64,000 nucleotides of DNA from positions 1,488,001-1,552,000 of the forward strand of contig NC_004347.2 of NCBI RefSeq assembly GCF_000146165.2. The letters are read 5' to 3'. Of the stretch, positions 46,143-54,162 are shown piece after piece. The stretch comes from Shewanella oneidensis MR-1 (GTDB lineage Bacteria > Pseudomonadota > Gammaproteobacteria > Enterobacterales > Shewanellaceae). The position numbers and the translations under genes are program-made. How positions within the stretch are numbered: the stretch's first letter is position 1; each line of letters begins with the position of its first letter. The notes beneath the pieces were generated by a model. The model ran no database searches. It was not told where the DNA came from and saw nothing but the letters and a program-made list of their open reading frames with translations.

Positions 46143-46396
46143 TATGCGTTTTTTTCTAGATACTGCTCACTAAAATCTTTCAAAAATGCATGTGCTGATG
46201 TGCCACAGGCAAAGCAAACCTGCTCAAGCTCTAAGATTTTGAGTTGGCGCTCCCCGCTCTCGTACTTGGATACGAAACTTTGGGGCTTTTCTAATTTAAG
46301 AGCGAGCTCACTTTGACTGAGGCCTGCATTTTTACGCATAGCTTTCAATTCATTACGTAAGGCTTCTTCTCTATCGGACCATAGCTTTTGTTTCAT
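46142..46396 (-). CDS. XRE-family helix-turn-helix regulator
   Basis: Small DNA-binding protein of 84 residues. The HTH is clear: ELKAMRKNAGLSQSELALKLEKPQSFVSKYESGERQLKILELEQV. The remaining sequence is a short C-terminal tail with two cysteines. Such regulators accompany toxin-antitoxin and defence genes; here it lies convergent to darG, so its target is unknown. Start at 46396. Confidence 0.88.
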   Translation of the reverse strand: MKQKLWSDREEALRNELKAMRKNAGLSQSELALKLEKPQSFVSKYESGERQLKILELEQVCFACGTSAHAFLKDFSEQYLEKNA

Positions 46397-46618
46397 GGGC
46401 CGATAGTAGACGAAGTTGTAAATTATCCCATTTTGGGATATTTTGGTTATGTATTAGGGTTTCTAATATGAGTTTGGAGGTTGGTTATTGCATCAAATCT
46501 GACTGAACCAGTTGATGGGGTAAATCTAATATATTTTCTCTATCCGCTCAGCTTCGAGATGACTTGTTACAGCCATTACTAATCTCTTAATTTTAAAGCA
46601 GTTAGGAGAGTTTCAAAA

Positions 46619-46951
46619 ATGGACCGGTTTATTAAATATCTGATAATTTGTTTTTTATTAGTACTATCAATGGCTTTGTTGACAATATTCAAGAGCAACG
46701 TTGAACTTGGTTTTTGGGGATGGATAGCTTTTATTTTATCTGGAACTCTGTTTATGACGATTGGCTCCTTTATAGGAGGAGTATTTTTAAGCTTTGTTAG
46801 GCCGGATGCATACTTTACATCAGGTGCTATGGATGCATTTTATAAACGTATATTTTGGAGTGTTGGACCTCAATTTATTGGCGGACTAATTGGTTTTATG
46901 GCGTGTGAAGGATTTATGGTCAATGTGTTAGGATTTACCCAGTTTAGGTAA
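46619..46951 (+). CDS. Small membrane protein, unknown
   Basis: Hydrophobic protein of 110 residues with three predicted membrane helices (about 7-24, 35-62 and 85-105) joined by short charged loops. Preceded by TTAGGAGAG with good spacing. No family recognised. It sits between an HTH gene and an integrase relic, with no partner on the same strand. Confidence 0.65.
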   Translation: MDRFIKYLIICFLLVLSMALLTIFKSNVELGFWGWIAFILSGTLFMTIGSFIGGVFLSFVRPDAYFTSGAMDAFYKRIFWSVGPQFIGGLIGFMACEGFMVNVLGFTQFR

Positions 46952-46986
46952 AATCTTACTGTTGACTTTAGAGATGATAAGCTCAG

Positions 46987-47305
46987 TTAAAAAGCCTTTA
47001 ACTGAGCTAGATCTAGATAGTTATTATTTCGGTATGAGGTGTTTATAATCAATTTCAAATATTGCGACAATTTTTGAAACCCTTTCCTTCGCTCATCGAA
47101 ATAATCATGCTGGTTATAAATCCCTTCAACACCCTTTAGATTGTGCTTAAGGCAACGCTTAGCAACGTGTCCTGTCGTACTTTGTTTTAAAAGCAGGGCA
47201 GGTGCGACGTAGATTGTGCACAGTGATGTGGGCATATCACCGATTAAGTTTGGGGGGGCTTACCAGCTTCGTGGCCAAATTTAGTTGACCATATATCGAC
47301 GCCTC
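46987..47305 (-). pseudogene. Relic of a tyrosine recombinase C-terminus
   Basis: The minus strand encodes LLLKQSTTGHVAKRCLKHNLKGVEGIYNQHDYFDERRKGFQKL in one frame, the usual end of a phage-type integrase including the catalytic tyrosine (IYNQHDYF). Just upstream, a second frame gives VHNLRRT (the H-x2-R motif) and a third piece NAEASIYGQLNLATKLVSPP. Several frameshifts separate these pieces and the N-terminal two thirds are gone. It is a third integrase at this locus, unlike the two ssrA-type ones. Confidence 0.75.
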
Positions 47306-47554
47306 AGCATTAAAAAAGTCAGTCGAATTGGTGGTGCATGTGTTGCAAGCTATGCCCCCTTAAGTGGCTATTTTTGCGTAAGAAAAGTATTGGAAATTGA
47401 AGAAAGCTTAAAACCATCACGTTTTCCGCTTTTGGTTGGGCAGTATACCGGAGACCTGGCATTAGGCTACGATATCTTGAGCTTTGCTAGTGAAGAAGCG
47501 CGGGATCAATTTACGTCTAATCAAAATTGGGACCTGAATCTGGTTGAAAGGTAA
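47285..47554 (+). CDS. Uncertain small frame, possibly truncated gene
   Basis: Open frame of 89 residues beginning at a TTG. Its first 20 codons overlap the integrase relic on the other strand, so the natural N-terminus is probably lost. The rest (APLSGYFCVRKVLEIEESLKPSRFPLLVGQYTGDLALGYDILSF) looks protein-like, but I recognise no family. Confidence 0.35.
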   Translation: MTIYRRLSIKKVSRIGGACVASYAPLSGYFCVRKVLEIEESLKPSRFPLLVGQYTGDLALGYDILSFASEEARDQFTSNQNWDLNLVER

Positions 47555-47762
47555 CGAAAAAGACGCTGTGAAAAAGTATGTTGATAAATACTATCTGTAC
47601 CGTATTTCTCAAATATCAGCGGATACCTTTAGTTTAAGTATTTTTAAAAATCCACTCTTAGAACCAGAGGTAATCGAACACGTGGTTTATATCGATTTGG
47701 ATAGGTCTAGCAAAAGGAAGGATTTGAGATTGTGGTTCAAGCAAATACTTCAACCAAATTAG
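47544..47762 (+). CDS. Uncertain small hypothetical protein
   Basis: Open frame of 72 residues overlapping the end of the previous frame. The sequence (KKYVDKYYLYRISQISADTFSLSIFKNPLLEPEVIEHVVYIDLDRSSKRKDLRLWFKQIL) has regular secondary-structure-like character. No ATG start and no known family. It may be the second half of one damaged gene with the preceding frame. Confidence 0.35.
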   Translation: MKGNEKDAVKKYVDKYYLYRISQISADTFSLSIFKNPLLEPEVIEHVVYIDLDRSSKRKDLRLWFKQILQPN

Positions 47763-47895
47763 TTTAAAGCTATTATAAAACAGTAACATAAAGAAGTTGC
47801 TCATTTGCTTTATAGGGGGGTACATCAGGTTTCAGTGAAAACAAGGAATGGAATTGCCAGAATGATCAGCAGTCGGTCAGCTAAAGGAACTAACG

Positions 47896-48510
47896 ATGAG
47901 CAGTTTGCCACTAATTGAGTCTATTTTGCTTGAAATCCGCCAAAGTGCGGGGATTCAAGGTTACCCAACCAACAAAAAGGATAAGTTTGCCAAGGGCCAG
48001 TTAAGTCTAGATATGCACAGGGTGATGGGCGTAGAAACGTTAGAGGCTGTCTTTGCCGCCTTTGACATGGATCCGCAAATGCAACTCGATGCAATGGATG
48101 ACCTAATGGAGTTTGCTAATGCTTATAAGCATATTGAGCTTAATACATGGACCTTTGCTGCAGACCAGCGGCAAATTGTCTGGGATATGTTGGGCTATTT
48201 TCTCGTGCCAGGCCTTGCACGTCGAGTTGCATTTTGGAACCTGCCTAAGCCGTTAGATGCGGGTATGCCGGGCGGTCGATTCTGGTATCTTCCTGAGATT
48301 ATTGAACAAAACGGAAATGCCACTTTATATATGCCAGTTGCGCAAGTGGTAGACTGGTTGCTTGACTTGCTCGGAATGCCACTAGAAGTGTTCTCTGATC
48401 AACGCAGTGATTCTACTGATGGCCTGCATGAGGGGCTGAGACGATCCTTATATAACTGGCGAGCAGAGGCTGTTCATAATTCTGTGTCAGGTTCATTGTC
48501 GTCCCCGTAA
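47896..48510 (+). CDS. Hypothetical protein with a foreign C-terminus
   Basis: Protein of 204 residues, start after AAAGGA with good spacing. It has no signal peptide and no motif I recognise; typical segments are KLDMHRVMGVE-like helices and RFWYLPEIIEQNGNATLYMPVAQVVDWLLDLLGMPLEVF. From about codon 193 the frame runs into an IS256-type terminal repeat (48472-48489) and then the integrase-module repeat, so the original 3' end has been replaced. Confidence 0.6.
   Translation: MSSLPLIESILLEIRQSAGIQGYPTNKKDKFAKGQLSLDMHRVMGVETLEAVFAAFDMDPQMQLDAMDDLMEFANAYKHIELNTWTFAADQRQIVWDMLGYFLVPGLARRVAFWNLPKPLDAGMPGGRFWYLPEIIEQNGNATLYMPVAQVVDWLLDLLGMPLEVFSDQRSDSTDGLHEGLRRSLYNWRAEAVHNSVSGSLSSP
48472..48489. 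mobile_element. Solo IS256-type terminal repeat
   Basis: GTTCATAATTCTGTGTCA is an exact match to the right terminal repeat of the IS256 element at 13239-13256 region, with no other IS256 sequence around. The integrase-module repeat begins in the next base. It marks a deletion or recombination scar made by an IS256 element. Confidence 0.7.
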
Positions 48511-48628
48511 GCACTTCAAAAAATCCCTTAAAAGGTCATCCTAGCCTTGATAGAGAAACGAAGCAAAAGTAAGGGACTGCAATTTGGCAGTCCCTTACTT
48601 TTGCTGTGGTTTTATATAAAGAACTATT
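48490..48628. repeat. Integrase-module downstream repeat, right copy
   Basis: Counterpart of 9842-9977, beginning GGTTCATTGTCG. Contains an 18-base-pair perfect terminator stem (48563-48604, arm GCAAAAGTAAGGGACTGC) for the integrase on the minus strand. Confidence 0.75.
48563..48604 (-). terminator. Terminator of the right integrase
   Basis: Eighteen-base-pair perfect stem with a six-base loop, 25 bases past the integrase stop codon. The inner stem differs from the left copy by paired changes (GGACTGC/GCAGTCC against GGGGCAAC/GTTGCCCC). Confidence 0.8.
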
Positions 48629-49876
48629 TTATTGAGCTACAAGCCTTAAATTTCTGGCATTATGCGCAAGACTGACGTTCCCTTTAGCTGCTTCCACTAT
48701 GTAGTTACTCCACCAGGTCATCATTTCTCGTCGGCGGTCAAGGTAAATACTGCGGTTATAGGCACTGCGTACTTGATTTTTATCCGTGTGAGCGAGCGCT
48801 GCTTCGATTACATCAGGATCAAAGCCCTGCTCATTGAGTGTGGTACTTGCTAGAGACCTAAAACCATGCGCTGTAGTTCTGTCTTTTAAGCCCATGCGTT
48901 TTAATGCAGCATTAGCCGTTTGTACATTGCTGTGAGTTTTTGGATCTCTATCAGCAGGGAAAATATATTCTCTGTGTCCCGATATAGGCTTAATTGCTGC
49001 TAGGAGGGCTAAAGTTTGTTCTGTTAGTGGGATCTGGTGATCTCGGCGCATTTTCATTCTTGCTGCAGGAATAAGCCAAATACGCTCATCAAAATTGATT
49101 TCATCCCAACGAGCAGCGGCGGCTTCGTTTGGTCTAGTCATAGTGTGCAGTTGCCATTCAATTAAAAAGCGAGTCACTTTTTTAATACTTGCGTTGGCAA
49201 TAGCTTGCATTAACTCCGGTAACTCATCTGGCTTCAAGGCTGCTAAGTGTTCTTTACGAGGTTTTTTGAAAATAGCCTTAATACCTGATAGGGGATTGGC
49301 ATGTATTAGCCCTGTATTTACGGCATAGATCATCACCTCGTTTAACCTTTGGGTGAGTCGTTTTACTGTTTCTAAATTACCTTTGGCTTCTATTGGTCTT
49401 AAGAATTCAATAACCATAGGCGCAGTAATTTGACTTATTGGGATGTCTTTAAGTGAGGGTAGTAAGTGCAGCTTAAAAGAGCGCCAAGTAGCTGCTGCAT
49501 GATCTTCTGTAACCTCATCTTTTTTCCGCTCAAACCACTCGGCAGCAATTTTACCAAAAGTATGTTCTATGATGGCTGCTTTAGCGGCAATCTGTGCTTC
49601 TCTATGGGCTTTAGGGTCTGTGCCATGCGCTAAGAGAGTTCGAGCTTCTTGTGCGAGTTTACGAGCAGATAATAATGAAATATCTGGATAGGTGCCAAGA
49701 CTCAGGTTTTGACGCTTTTTCGTTATTGGGTGTGAATAGTTTAGTAGCCAGAGCTTCGAGCCATTAGGCTTAATTCTGATCTGTAGTCCGCCACCATCGG
49801 CAAGGTTGTATTCCTTATCCTTTGGTTTGGCTGTTTTTATTTCTGTATCAGATAACGGCTTAGTAAGTCTTGCCAT
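48629..49876 (-). CDS. P4-type tyrosine integrase targeting ssrA
   Basis: Intact integrase of 415 residues. N-terminal DUF4102 arm-binding domain (LADGGGLQIRIKPNGSKLWLLNY, NLSLGTYPDISLLSARKLA), then the core-binding and catalytic domains with the catalytic arginine in TMTRPNEAAAARWDE, the HGFRSLAST box (H-x2-R), the second histidine in ALAHTDKN and the tyrosine in SAYNRSIYLDRRR. It lies next to the tmRNA gene, with arm-type repeats between, in the usual order for islands that integrate in the 3' end of ssrA. It should recombine the att site at ssrA with the one at 13931-13946. Its close relative at 9978-13749 is broken. Confidence 0.95.
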   Translation of the reverse strand: MARLTKPLSDTEIKTAKPKDKEYNLADGGGLQIRIKPNGSKLWLLNYSHPITKKRQNLSLGTYPDISLLSARKLAQEARTLLAHGTDPKAHREAQIAAKAAIIEHTFGKIAAEWFERKKDEVTEDHAAATWRSFKLHLLPSLKDIPISQITAPMVIEFLRPIEAKGNLETVKRLTQRLNEVMIYAVNTGLIHANPLSGIKAIFKKPRKEHLAALKPDELPELMQAIANASIKKVTRFLIEWQLHTMTRPNEAAAARWDEINFDERIWLIPAARMKMRRDHQIPLTEQTLALLAAIKPISGHREYIFPADRDPKTHSNVQTANAALKRMGLKDRTTAHGFRSLASTTLNEQGFDPDVIEAALAHTDKNQVRSAYNRSIYLDRRREMMTWWSNYIVEAAKGNVSLAHNARNLRLVAQ

Positions 49877-49913
49877 AACAACACCTTAGCACCAATATTT
49901 TGTTGATACTCAG

Positions 49914-50040
49914 TGTTACTAAAATCAAAATTTATATAAATTATTGATTTGTAATAGGTAACACCATTTTTAGTAACACCGCATTTTAAGGCCAAGTGCT
50001 GGTGTTACTTCTGATGTTACTAAAAAGCATGGATGTTACC
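49914..50040. promoter_or_regulatory. Cluster of TGTTACT arm-type repeats upstream of the integrase
   Basis: Six copies of TGTTAC(T/C) in either direction: 49914-49920, about 49957-49965 and 49972-49980 (inverted), 50003-50009, 50015-50021 and 50034-50040. Two more occur at the other island end (14011-14029). The arrangement suits integrase arm sites and control of the integrase promoter. Confidence 0.6.
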
Positions 50041-50111
50041 AACCATTATTGGACGTCTACGGATAAGGTTTTTCGCTAAGTCATTGATTTTAAGCTATTC
50101 AAGGCAATAAA

Positions 50112-50131
50112 AAAGACGTCCTAGGACGTCT
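50112..50131 (-). terminator. ssrA terminator / att-adjacent palindrome
   Basis: AAGACGTC-CTAG-GACGTCTT palindrome followed, in the tmRNA direction, by a run of T. Suits the intrinsic terminator of ssrA. A copy lies at 13902-13921. Confidence 0.8.
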
Positions 50132-50144
50132 TCGTTCTATCATT

Positions 50145-50499
50145 TGGTGGAGGCGGCGGGACTTGAACCCGCGTCCAGAAAACCTACATCCAAGGCGCTA
50201 CATGCTTAGTCTTTCTATTGTTTAACCGTTTGAACTCCGAAAGACAGGATCCCACACGGTGAGTCCGGTACTGTTTCGCGGTTCACCCCCAGACAGGGTT
50301 CCCTCGCTAGCACGATGTGAGATGACCATCAAATCCACTGCCCATGTGCAAAGCGTGTGGTAGATGGCTAGCGGCATTAAGCGGCTAGAGCGTAGTTATC
50401 GTCGTTTGCAACTATAACTTTGCGGCTTTTTACGAGGCCAACCGCCCCTCGGCATGCTCCCAGGGTTTCGTGAATCCTGTCGAATCCAGAATCGCCCCC
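50145..50499 (-). ncRNA. ssrA: tmRNA (ssrA), island attachment site
   Basis: Transfer-messenger RNA of 355 bases that rescues stalled ribosomes together with SmpB. On the minus strand it starts GGGGGCGATTCTGGATTCGA and ends GGTTCAAGTCCCGCCGCC-TCCACCA, with the tRNA-like acceptor stem pairing GGGGGC/GC-CTCC region. The tag reading frame GCAAACGACGAT... encodes ANDDNYALAA followed by TAA. The last bases of the gene (ATTTGGTGG on the plus strand onwards) are repeated, with one missing base, at the far end of the island, so the 3' end is the integration core. Confidence 0.96.
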
Positions 50500-50571
50500 A
50501 AGAAAGTTGATTGTAACCCGTAGCGTAAAGATAACCTAGTATCATTTGCTTCAAGTTCAATCGTTTGTTCA

Positions 50572-51063
50572 TTATCCGCGCGTTTTTTCCTTTTTCATTA
50601 CGCGGGCTTTTTCGACTTCCCATTCGCGTGCTTTGGTATCTTCACGCTTGTCGTGATCTTTTTTACCTTTACCTAGGCCGATTTCCACTTTGACCCATGC
50701 ACCTTTGCGCCAGTACATGGAGATGGGAATAATTGAATAGCCTTGGCGTTCCACTAAACCAGCTAATTTGTCTAACTCTTTACGACTTAACAGTAATTTC
50801 TTGAGTCGTATAGGATCGCAGACCACATGGGTTGAAGCGGTATTGAGTGGAATAATGGTACAGCCATGCATAAAGGCTTCACCATTTTTTAAGAATACGT
50901 AGCAATCCGACAGGTTGACTTTACCCATGCGGATAGACTTCACTTCCCACCCCATGAGGGACAGGCCAGCTTCCATTTTTTCTTCGAAACGGTATTCGAA
51001 GGTTGCGCGCTTATTTCGTGCGATTGTCGCAGGCGCGGCTTTTTTTGAGTTTTTCTTTACCAT
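50572..51063 (-). CDS. smpB: SsrA-binding protein SmpB
   Basis: Partner of tmRNA in trans-translation, binding its tRNA-like domain and entering the ribosome decoding centre. The 163-residue length is standard. Typical sequence includes [49 protein letters not shown] and the C-terminal basic tail that becomes helical in the ribosome ([28 protein letters not shown]). The start at 51063 ([11 protein letters not shown]) is the family start. The gene lies directly upstream of ssrA on the same strand. Confidence 0.97.
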
Positions 51064-51327
51064 AGTGGCGCCATTATACGCACGGTGAATCAATTTGAAA
51101 TGGATATAAGGGTTTATTTGAGCTATTTCAACCCTTGGTAACTTTTTTGCTGGTTTTTTGTACGGCTTTCATTGTGTCATCATAGGGAAAACTGGCGCGA
51201 TGTGAGGGATGCGTTTTTTAAGTATCGTGGTAGAATCCCAACCAATTTTGTTAGCTTCCCTAGAGATTAGGGCGCGCGGAGTTCGCTTGAGATCGCGTGT
51301 TTCCTTAGATTGAGAGTGCCAAGCTTT
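51064..51327. promoter_or_regulatory. Divergent promoter region of smpB and ratA
   Basis: About 260 bases between divergent genes; no gene seen. It should hold both promoters. No specific operator was recognised. Confidence 0.45.
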
Positions 51328-51765
51328 ATGCCGCAAATTTCTCGAAGTGTGTTAGTTCGTTTTAGTGCCATGCAGATGTATGACTTAGTTAATGATGTTG
51401 AGTCATACAAAGAGTTTTTACCCGGTTGTGTGGGCGGTAAAGTGCTTGAGTTTGATGGTAAAACCATGGTGGCTTCGGTGGAGGTGAGTAAGGCGGGGAT
51501 CCGTAAGACCTTTACTACACGCAACCAGGTGGTGCCGGGAAAGAGTATCGAGTTAAGACTTGAAAATGGGCCTTTTAAACACTTATTTGGCCAGTGGCGT
51601 TTTACCGAGTTGACTGAAGATGCCTGTAAGGTGGAGTTCGATTTAAATTTCGAGTTTTCCAGCTCATTGGTCGATATGGCTTTTGGTAAAGTGTTTAATG
51701 ATCTTATGGTGTCTATGGTGACGGCATTTACCAGCCGCGCTAAGGTAATTTACAGTGACAAATGA
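51328..51765 (+). CDS. ratA: RatA-type START-domain protein
   Basis: Protein of 145 residues in the polyketide cyclase/START superfamily (COQ10-like), with PQISRSVLVRFSAMQMYDLVNDVESYKEFLPGCVGGKV at the N-terminus and FGQWRFTEL-type strands after. In E. coli RatA inhibits 70S ribosome assembly and is the first half of the ratA-ratB (rnfH) pair; a ubiquinone-related role is argued for homologues. The start at 51328 (MPQISRS) is the family start. It overlaps rnfH by eleven bases and is divergent from smpB, the usual order in gamma-proteobacteria. Confidence 0.94.
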   Translation: MPQISRSVLVRFSAMQMYDLVNDVESYKEFLPGCVGGKVLEFDGKTMVASVEVSKAGIRKTFTTRNQVVPGKSIELRLENGPFKHLFGQWRFTELTEDACKVEFDLNFEFSSSLVDMAFGKVFNDLMVSMVTAFTSRAKVIYSDK

Positions 51766-52090
51766 AGCAGATAAGTTCGTCGTCGATGTTATTTATGCGT
51801 TGCCGACTCAGCAGAAGGTGATTTCGGTTAGCGTATTACCCGGCACGAGTGCCATTGATATTGTGCGCCAAAGCAATATGGTGAGTTTTTTCCCTGAGAT
51901 TGAGTTAGAGACGGTAAAACTTGGGGTGTTTAGCAATGTGGTTAAGCATGACCAAGTGATTTTACCTGGGCAACGAGTTGAGATTTATCGCCCGCTGATT
52001 GCAGATCCTAAGGATGTACGTCGTCGCCGTGCTGATAAAGCCAAGGATGAAGGCCGTGCTAATAAAGTCACAGGTGGGCGGGTGTCCTGA
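51755..52090 (+). CDS. rnfH: RnfH/RatB family ubiquitin-like protein
   Basis: Protein of 111 residues of the UPF0125/RnfH family with a beta-grasp fold (VVDVIYALPTQQKVISVSVLPGTSAIDIVRQSN and GQRVEIYRPLIADPKDVRRRRADKAK at the C-terminus). The function is not settled. It starts with GTG, overlapping the ratA end, so translation is coupled. A terminator follows. Confidence 0.92.
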   Translation: MTNEADKFVVDVIYALPTQQKVISVSVLPGTSAIDIVRQSNMVSFFPEIELETVKLGVFSNVVKHDQVILPGQRVEIYRPLIADPKDVRRRRADKAKDEGRANKVTGGRVS

Positions 52091-52112
52091 GAAGTCTTTC
52101 TCGTGAGCAAAC

Positions 52113-52136
52113 AAAAAGCGCCATTGGCGCTTTTTT
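52113..52136 (+). terminator. Terminator after rnfH
   Basis: AAAAAGCGCC-ATT-GGCGCTTTTTT, a classic hairpin with A-run before and T-run after, so it may serve the opposite strand (bamE) as well. Confidence 0.88.
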
Positions 52137-52181
52137 GTTTTTAAGGCAAGTGTGTTTAAGGCAAATGTTAAAAAATAGTAC

Positions 52182-52673
52182 TTACTTGATTGGCTTTTGA
52201 ACTTGCGCTTCAGTTTGATTTTCTTTCACTAATGGCTTTTCGTCAGGGCGCTGTGCCGGCACCTGCGGCGCAGATTCTGTGGTGTTTACCATCGGCAACT
52301 TACTTTGCTCAAGCGGCGTATTAAACTCTGGGCTTAATTCATAATCACCCTTTACTAAGCTTAATTTGTTACCCGTAAAGTGCAGGATCAGTTCTTTATG
52401 GGTAATGCTCGCATCGCGGCCACTTTTATAGTGGTAAACATAATACCAAGTGTCATCGGCAAAGCTGTCACGCAGTACTGGGCGGCCAAGAATATATTCG
52501 GCCTGCTCTTTAGTCATGTCGATACGCAACTTTTCAACCTGTTGCGGTTCCATGTAGTTGCCTTGCGGAATATCGGGCTTATAGATCAGCCAATCAAATA
52601 CGCTACAGGCACTGAGCGAAACTGAGAGTGCAATGGCGCTCAGCAGGGTAAGACTTTGCTTTTTATTGATCAT
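52182..52673 (-). CDS. bamE: Outer membrane protein assembly factor BamE (SmpA/OmlA lipoprotein)
   Basis: Lipoprotein of 163 residues of the BAM complex, which folds barrels into the outer membrane. The signal peptide ends in a lipobox LSAC (about 19-22). The SmpA/OmlA domain (about 40-125) has the conserved MTKEQAEYILGRPVL and WYYVYHYKSG. The last 40 residues are proline-, glutamine- and lysine-rich and look disordered; this extension is longer than in E. coli BamE (113 residues). Start at 52673. It converges with rnfH. Confidence 0.94.
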   Translation of the reverse strand: MINKKQSLTLLSAIALSVSLSACSVFDWLIYKPDIPQGNYMEPQQVEKLRIDMTKEQAEYILGRPVLRDSFADDTWYYVYHYKSGRDASITHKELILHFTGNKLSLVKGDYELSPEFNTPLEQSKLPMVNTTESAPQVPAQRPDEKPLVKENQTEAQVQKPIK

Positions 52674-53110
52674 TGTATGCGCTACTTCTGAAAATCTGGC
52701 GGCCATCATACCCAAGCACTCCCCCCTATGACAAGGGTAATTGGGCGTTGCTGCGCTTATCGTTGCAATTGTGTGAGTTTTCGACCTAAGCCGCGGGTTT
52801 TAGTTCTCTTTGAGTGAAGATTTTTATCATGGACACTGATTTATGGGGATTGTTACCAGCATCGTTTTTTGGATTGTGTTTATCGTGTAGGGCGCCAAAA
52901 AGGTCTGGAAACTTAACCAAATACAGTATTATGGTGTGGCGTTGTTGCTACAATAGGGGTAAAGTTGTGAAAAATTTGTATTGGTGACGTTGGCGATGAT
53001 GTCGGCGTGTATGGCGTAGCTTTAAGGATTCATTTTTAGCCCGTGATAAGTATGCTGGTGCTTGATTATTTGATAAGAAGTTTGCGTTAGTACCACTTAA
53101 GGAGAGGCAT
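52674..53110. other. Intergenic region with a decayed small frame
   Basis: About 440 bases with no intact gene. It should contain the bamE promoter on the minus strand. Near 52840-52960 the plus strand reads MGIVTSIVFWIVFIV, stop, GAKKVWKLNQIQYYGVALLLQ, like a small membrane protein broken by a stop codon; this may be chance. An AGGAGAGG at about 53100 serves the borosin methyltransferase. Confidence 0.4.
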
Positions 53111-53902
53111 TTGGGATCACTCGTCTGTGTGGGCACTGGGTTACAGCTCGCGGGGCAAATTAGCGTATTAAGCCGCAGCTATATTGAACATGCCGATATT
53201 GTATTTTCACTCTTACCTGACGGTTTCTCGCAGCGTTGGTTGACGAAGCTCAACCCCAATGTCATCAATTTGCAGCAGTTTTATGCGCAAAATGGTGAAG
53301 TTAAAAATCGCCGAGACACCTACGAGCAAATGGTCAATGCCATTCTAGATGCGGTGAGAGCGGGTAAAAAAACCGTGTGTGCACTCTACGGTCATCCGGG
53401 GGTATTTGCCTGTGTATCCCATATGGCGATAACTCGGGCGAAGGCCGAAGGGTTTTCGGCAAAGATGGAGCCGGGGATTTCGGCCGAAGCTTGCCTGTGG
53501 GCCGACTTAGGGATTGACCCCGGCAACTCGGGGCATCAAAGTTTTGAAGCTAGCCAGTTTATGTTTTTCAACCATGTGCCCGATCCCACTACCCACTTAT
53601 TACTCTGGCAAATCGCCATTGCAGGCGAACATACCTTAACCCAATTTCATACCTCGAGTGATAGGTTGCAGATCCTCGTGGAGCAGTTGAATCAATGGTA
53701 TCCCCTCGACCATGAGGTGGTCATATACGAAGCGGCCAATTTGCCAATCCAAGCCCCGCGTATCGAGCGTTTACCTTTAGCGAATTTACCCCAAGCACAC
53801 TTAATGCCGATTAGTACGTTGTTAATTCCGCCAGCAAAAAAGCTGGAGTACAACTATGCTATTTTGGCTAAGTTAGGGATCGGTCCCGAAGATTTGGGAT
53901 AA
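53111..53902 (+). CDS. sonM: Split borosin alpha-N-methyltransferase SonM
   Basis: Peptide backbone N-methyltransferase of 263 residues of the tetrapyrrole methylase fold, acting on the precursor encoded next to it. The N-terminus SLVCVGTGLQLAGQISVLSRSYIEHADIVF, the NRRDTYEQMVNAI arginine/tyrosine region and ALYGHPGVFACVSH, with EPGISAEACLWADLGIDPG, are as I recall for SonM of S. oneidensis. Those residues form the SAM and substrate site. The start is TTG at 53111 after AAGGAGAGG; no in-frame ATG precedes. It probably forms a heterotetramer with SonA. This is a RiPP pathway in trans rather than the fused form known from fungi. Confidence 0.92.
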   Translation: MGSLVCVGTGLQLAGQISVLSRSYIEHADIVFSLLPDGFSQRWLTKLNPNVINLQQFYAQNGEVKNRRDTYEQMVNAILDAVRAGKKTVCALYGHPGVFACVSHMAITRAKAEGFSAKMEPGISAEACLWADLGIDPGNSGHQSFEASQFMFFNHVPDPTTHLLLWQIAIAGEHTLTQFHTSSDRLQILVEQLNQWYPLDHEVVIYEAANLPIQAPRIERLPLANLPQAHLMPISTLLIPPAKKLEYNYAILAKLGIGPEDLG

Positions 53903-53946
53903 ATTGAAGTGTGTTATTGAATCATTATTAACAATAAGGAGAAAAC

Positions 53947-54162
53947 ATGTCTGGATTATCGGATTTTTTTACCCAGTTAGGCCAAGATGCGCAGTTAATG
54001 GAAGACTATAAACAGAATCCTGAGGCGGTGATGCGTGCCCACGGATTAACTGATGAACAAATTAACGCTGTAATGACTGGGGATATGGAAAAGCTCAAAA
54101 CGTTAAGTGGTGATAGTAGCTATCAATCTTACCTTGTTATTTCACATGGTAATGGTGATTAA
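53947..54162 (+). CDS. sonA: Borosin precursor peptide SonA
   Basis: Precursor of 71 residues. The N-terminal helical domain (about 1-50; LSDFFTQLGQDAQLMEDYKQ and HGLTDEQINAVMTGD) is the borosin-binding domain that docks on SonM, resembling Nif11/LigA-type leader regions. The C-terminal core SYQSYLVISHGNGD contains Leu63 and Ile65, the residues I recall as N-methylated in S. oneidensis SonA. The start follows AAGGAGAAAAC. The next gene starts one base after its stop codon. The fate of the mature peptide is unknown. Confidence 0.93.
   Translation: MSGLSDFFTQLGQDAQLMEDYKQNPEAVMRAHGLTDEQINAVMTGDMEKLKTLSGDSSYQSYLVISHGNGD

Noticed and set aside
52840..52960. Small membrane protein between bamE and sonM
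   Set aside because: The frame is broken by a stop codon after 15 residues and has no clear ribosome binding site; kept only as a remark.
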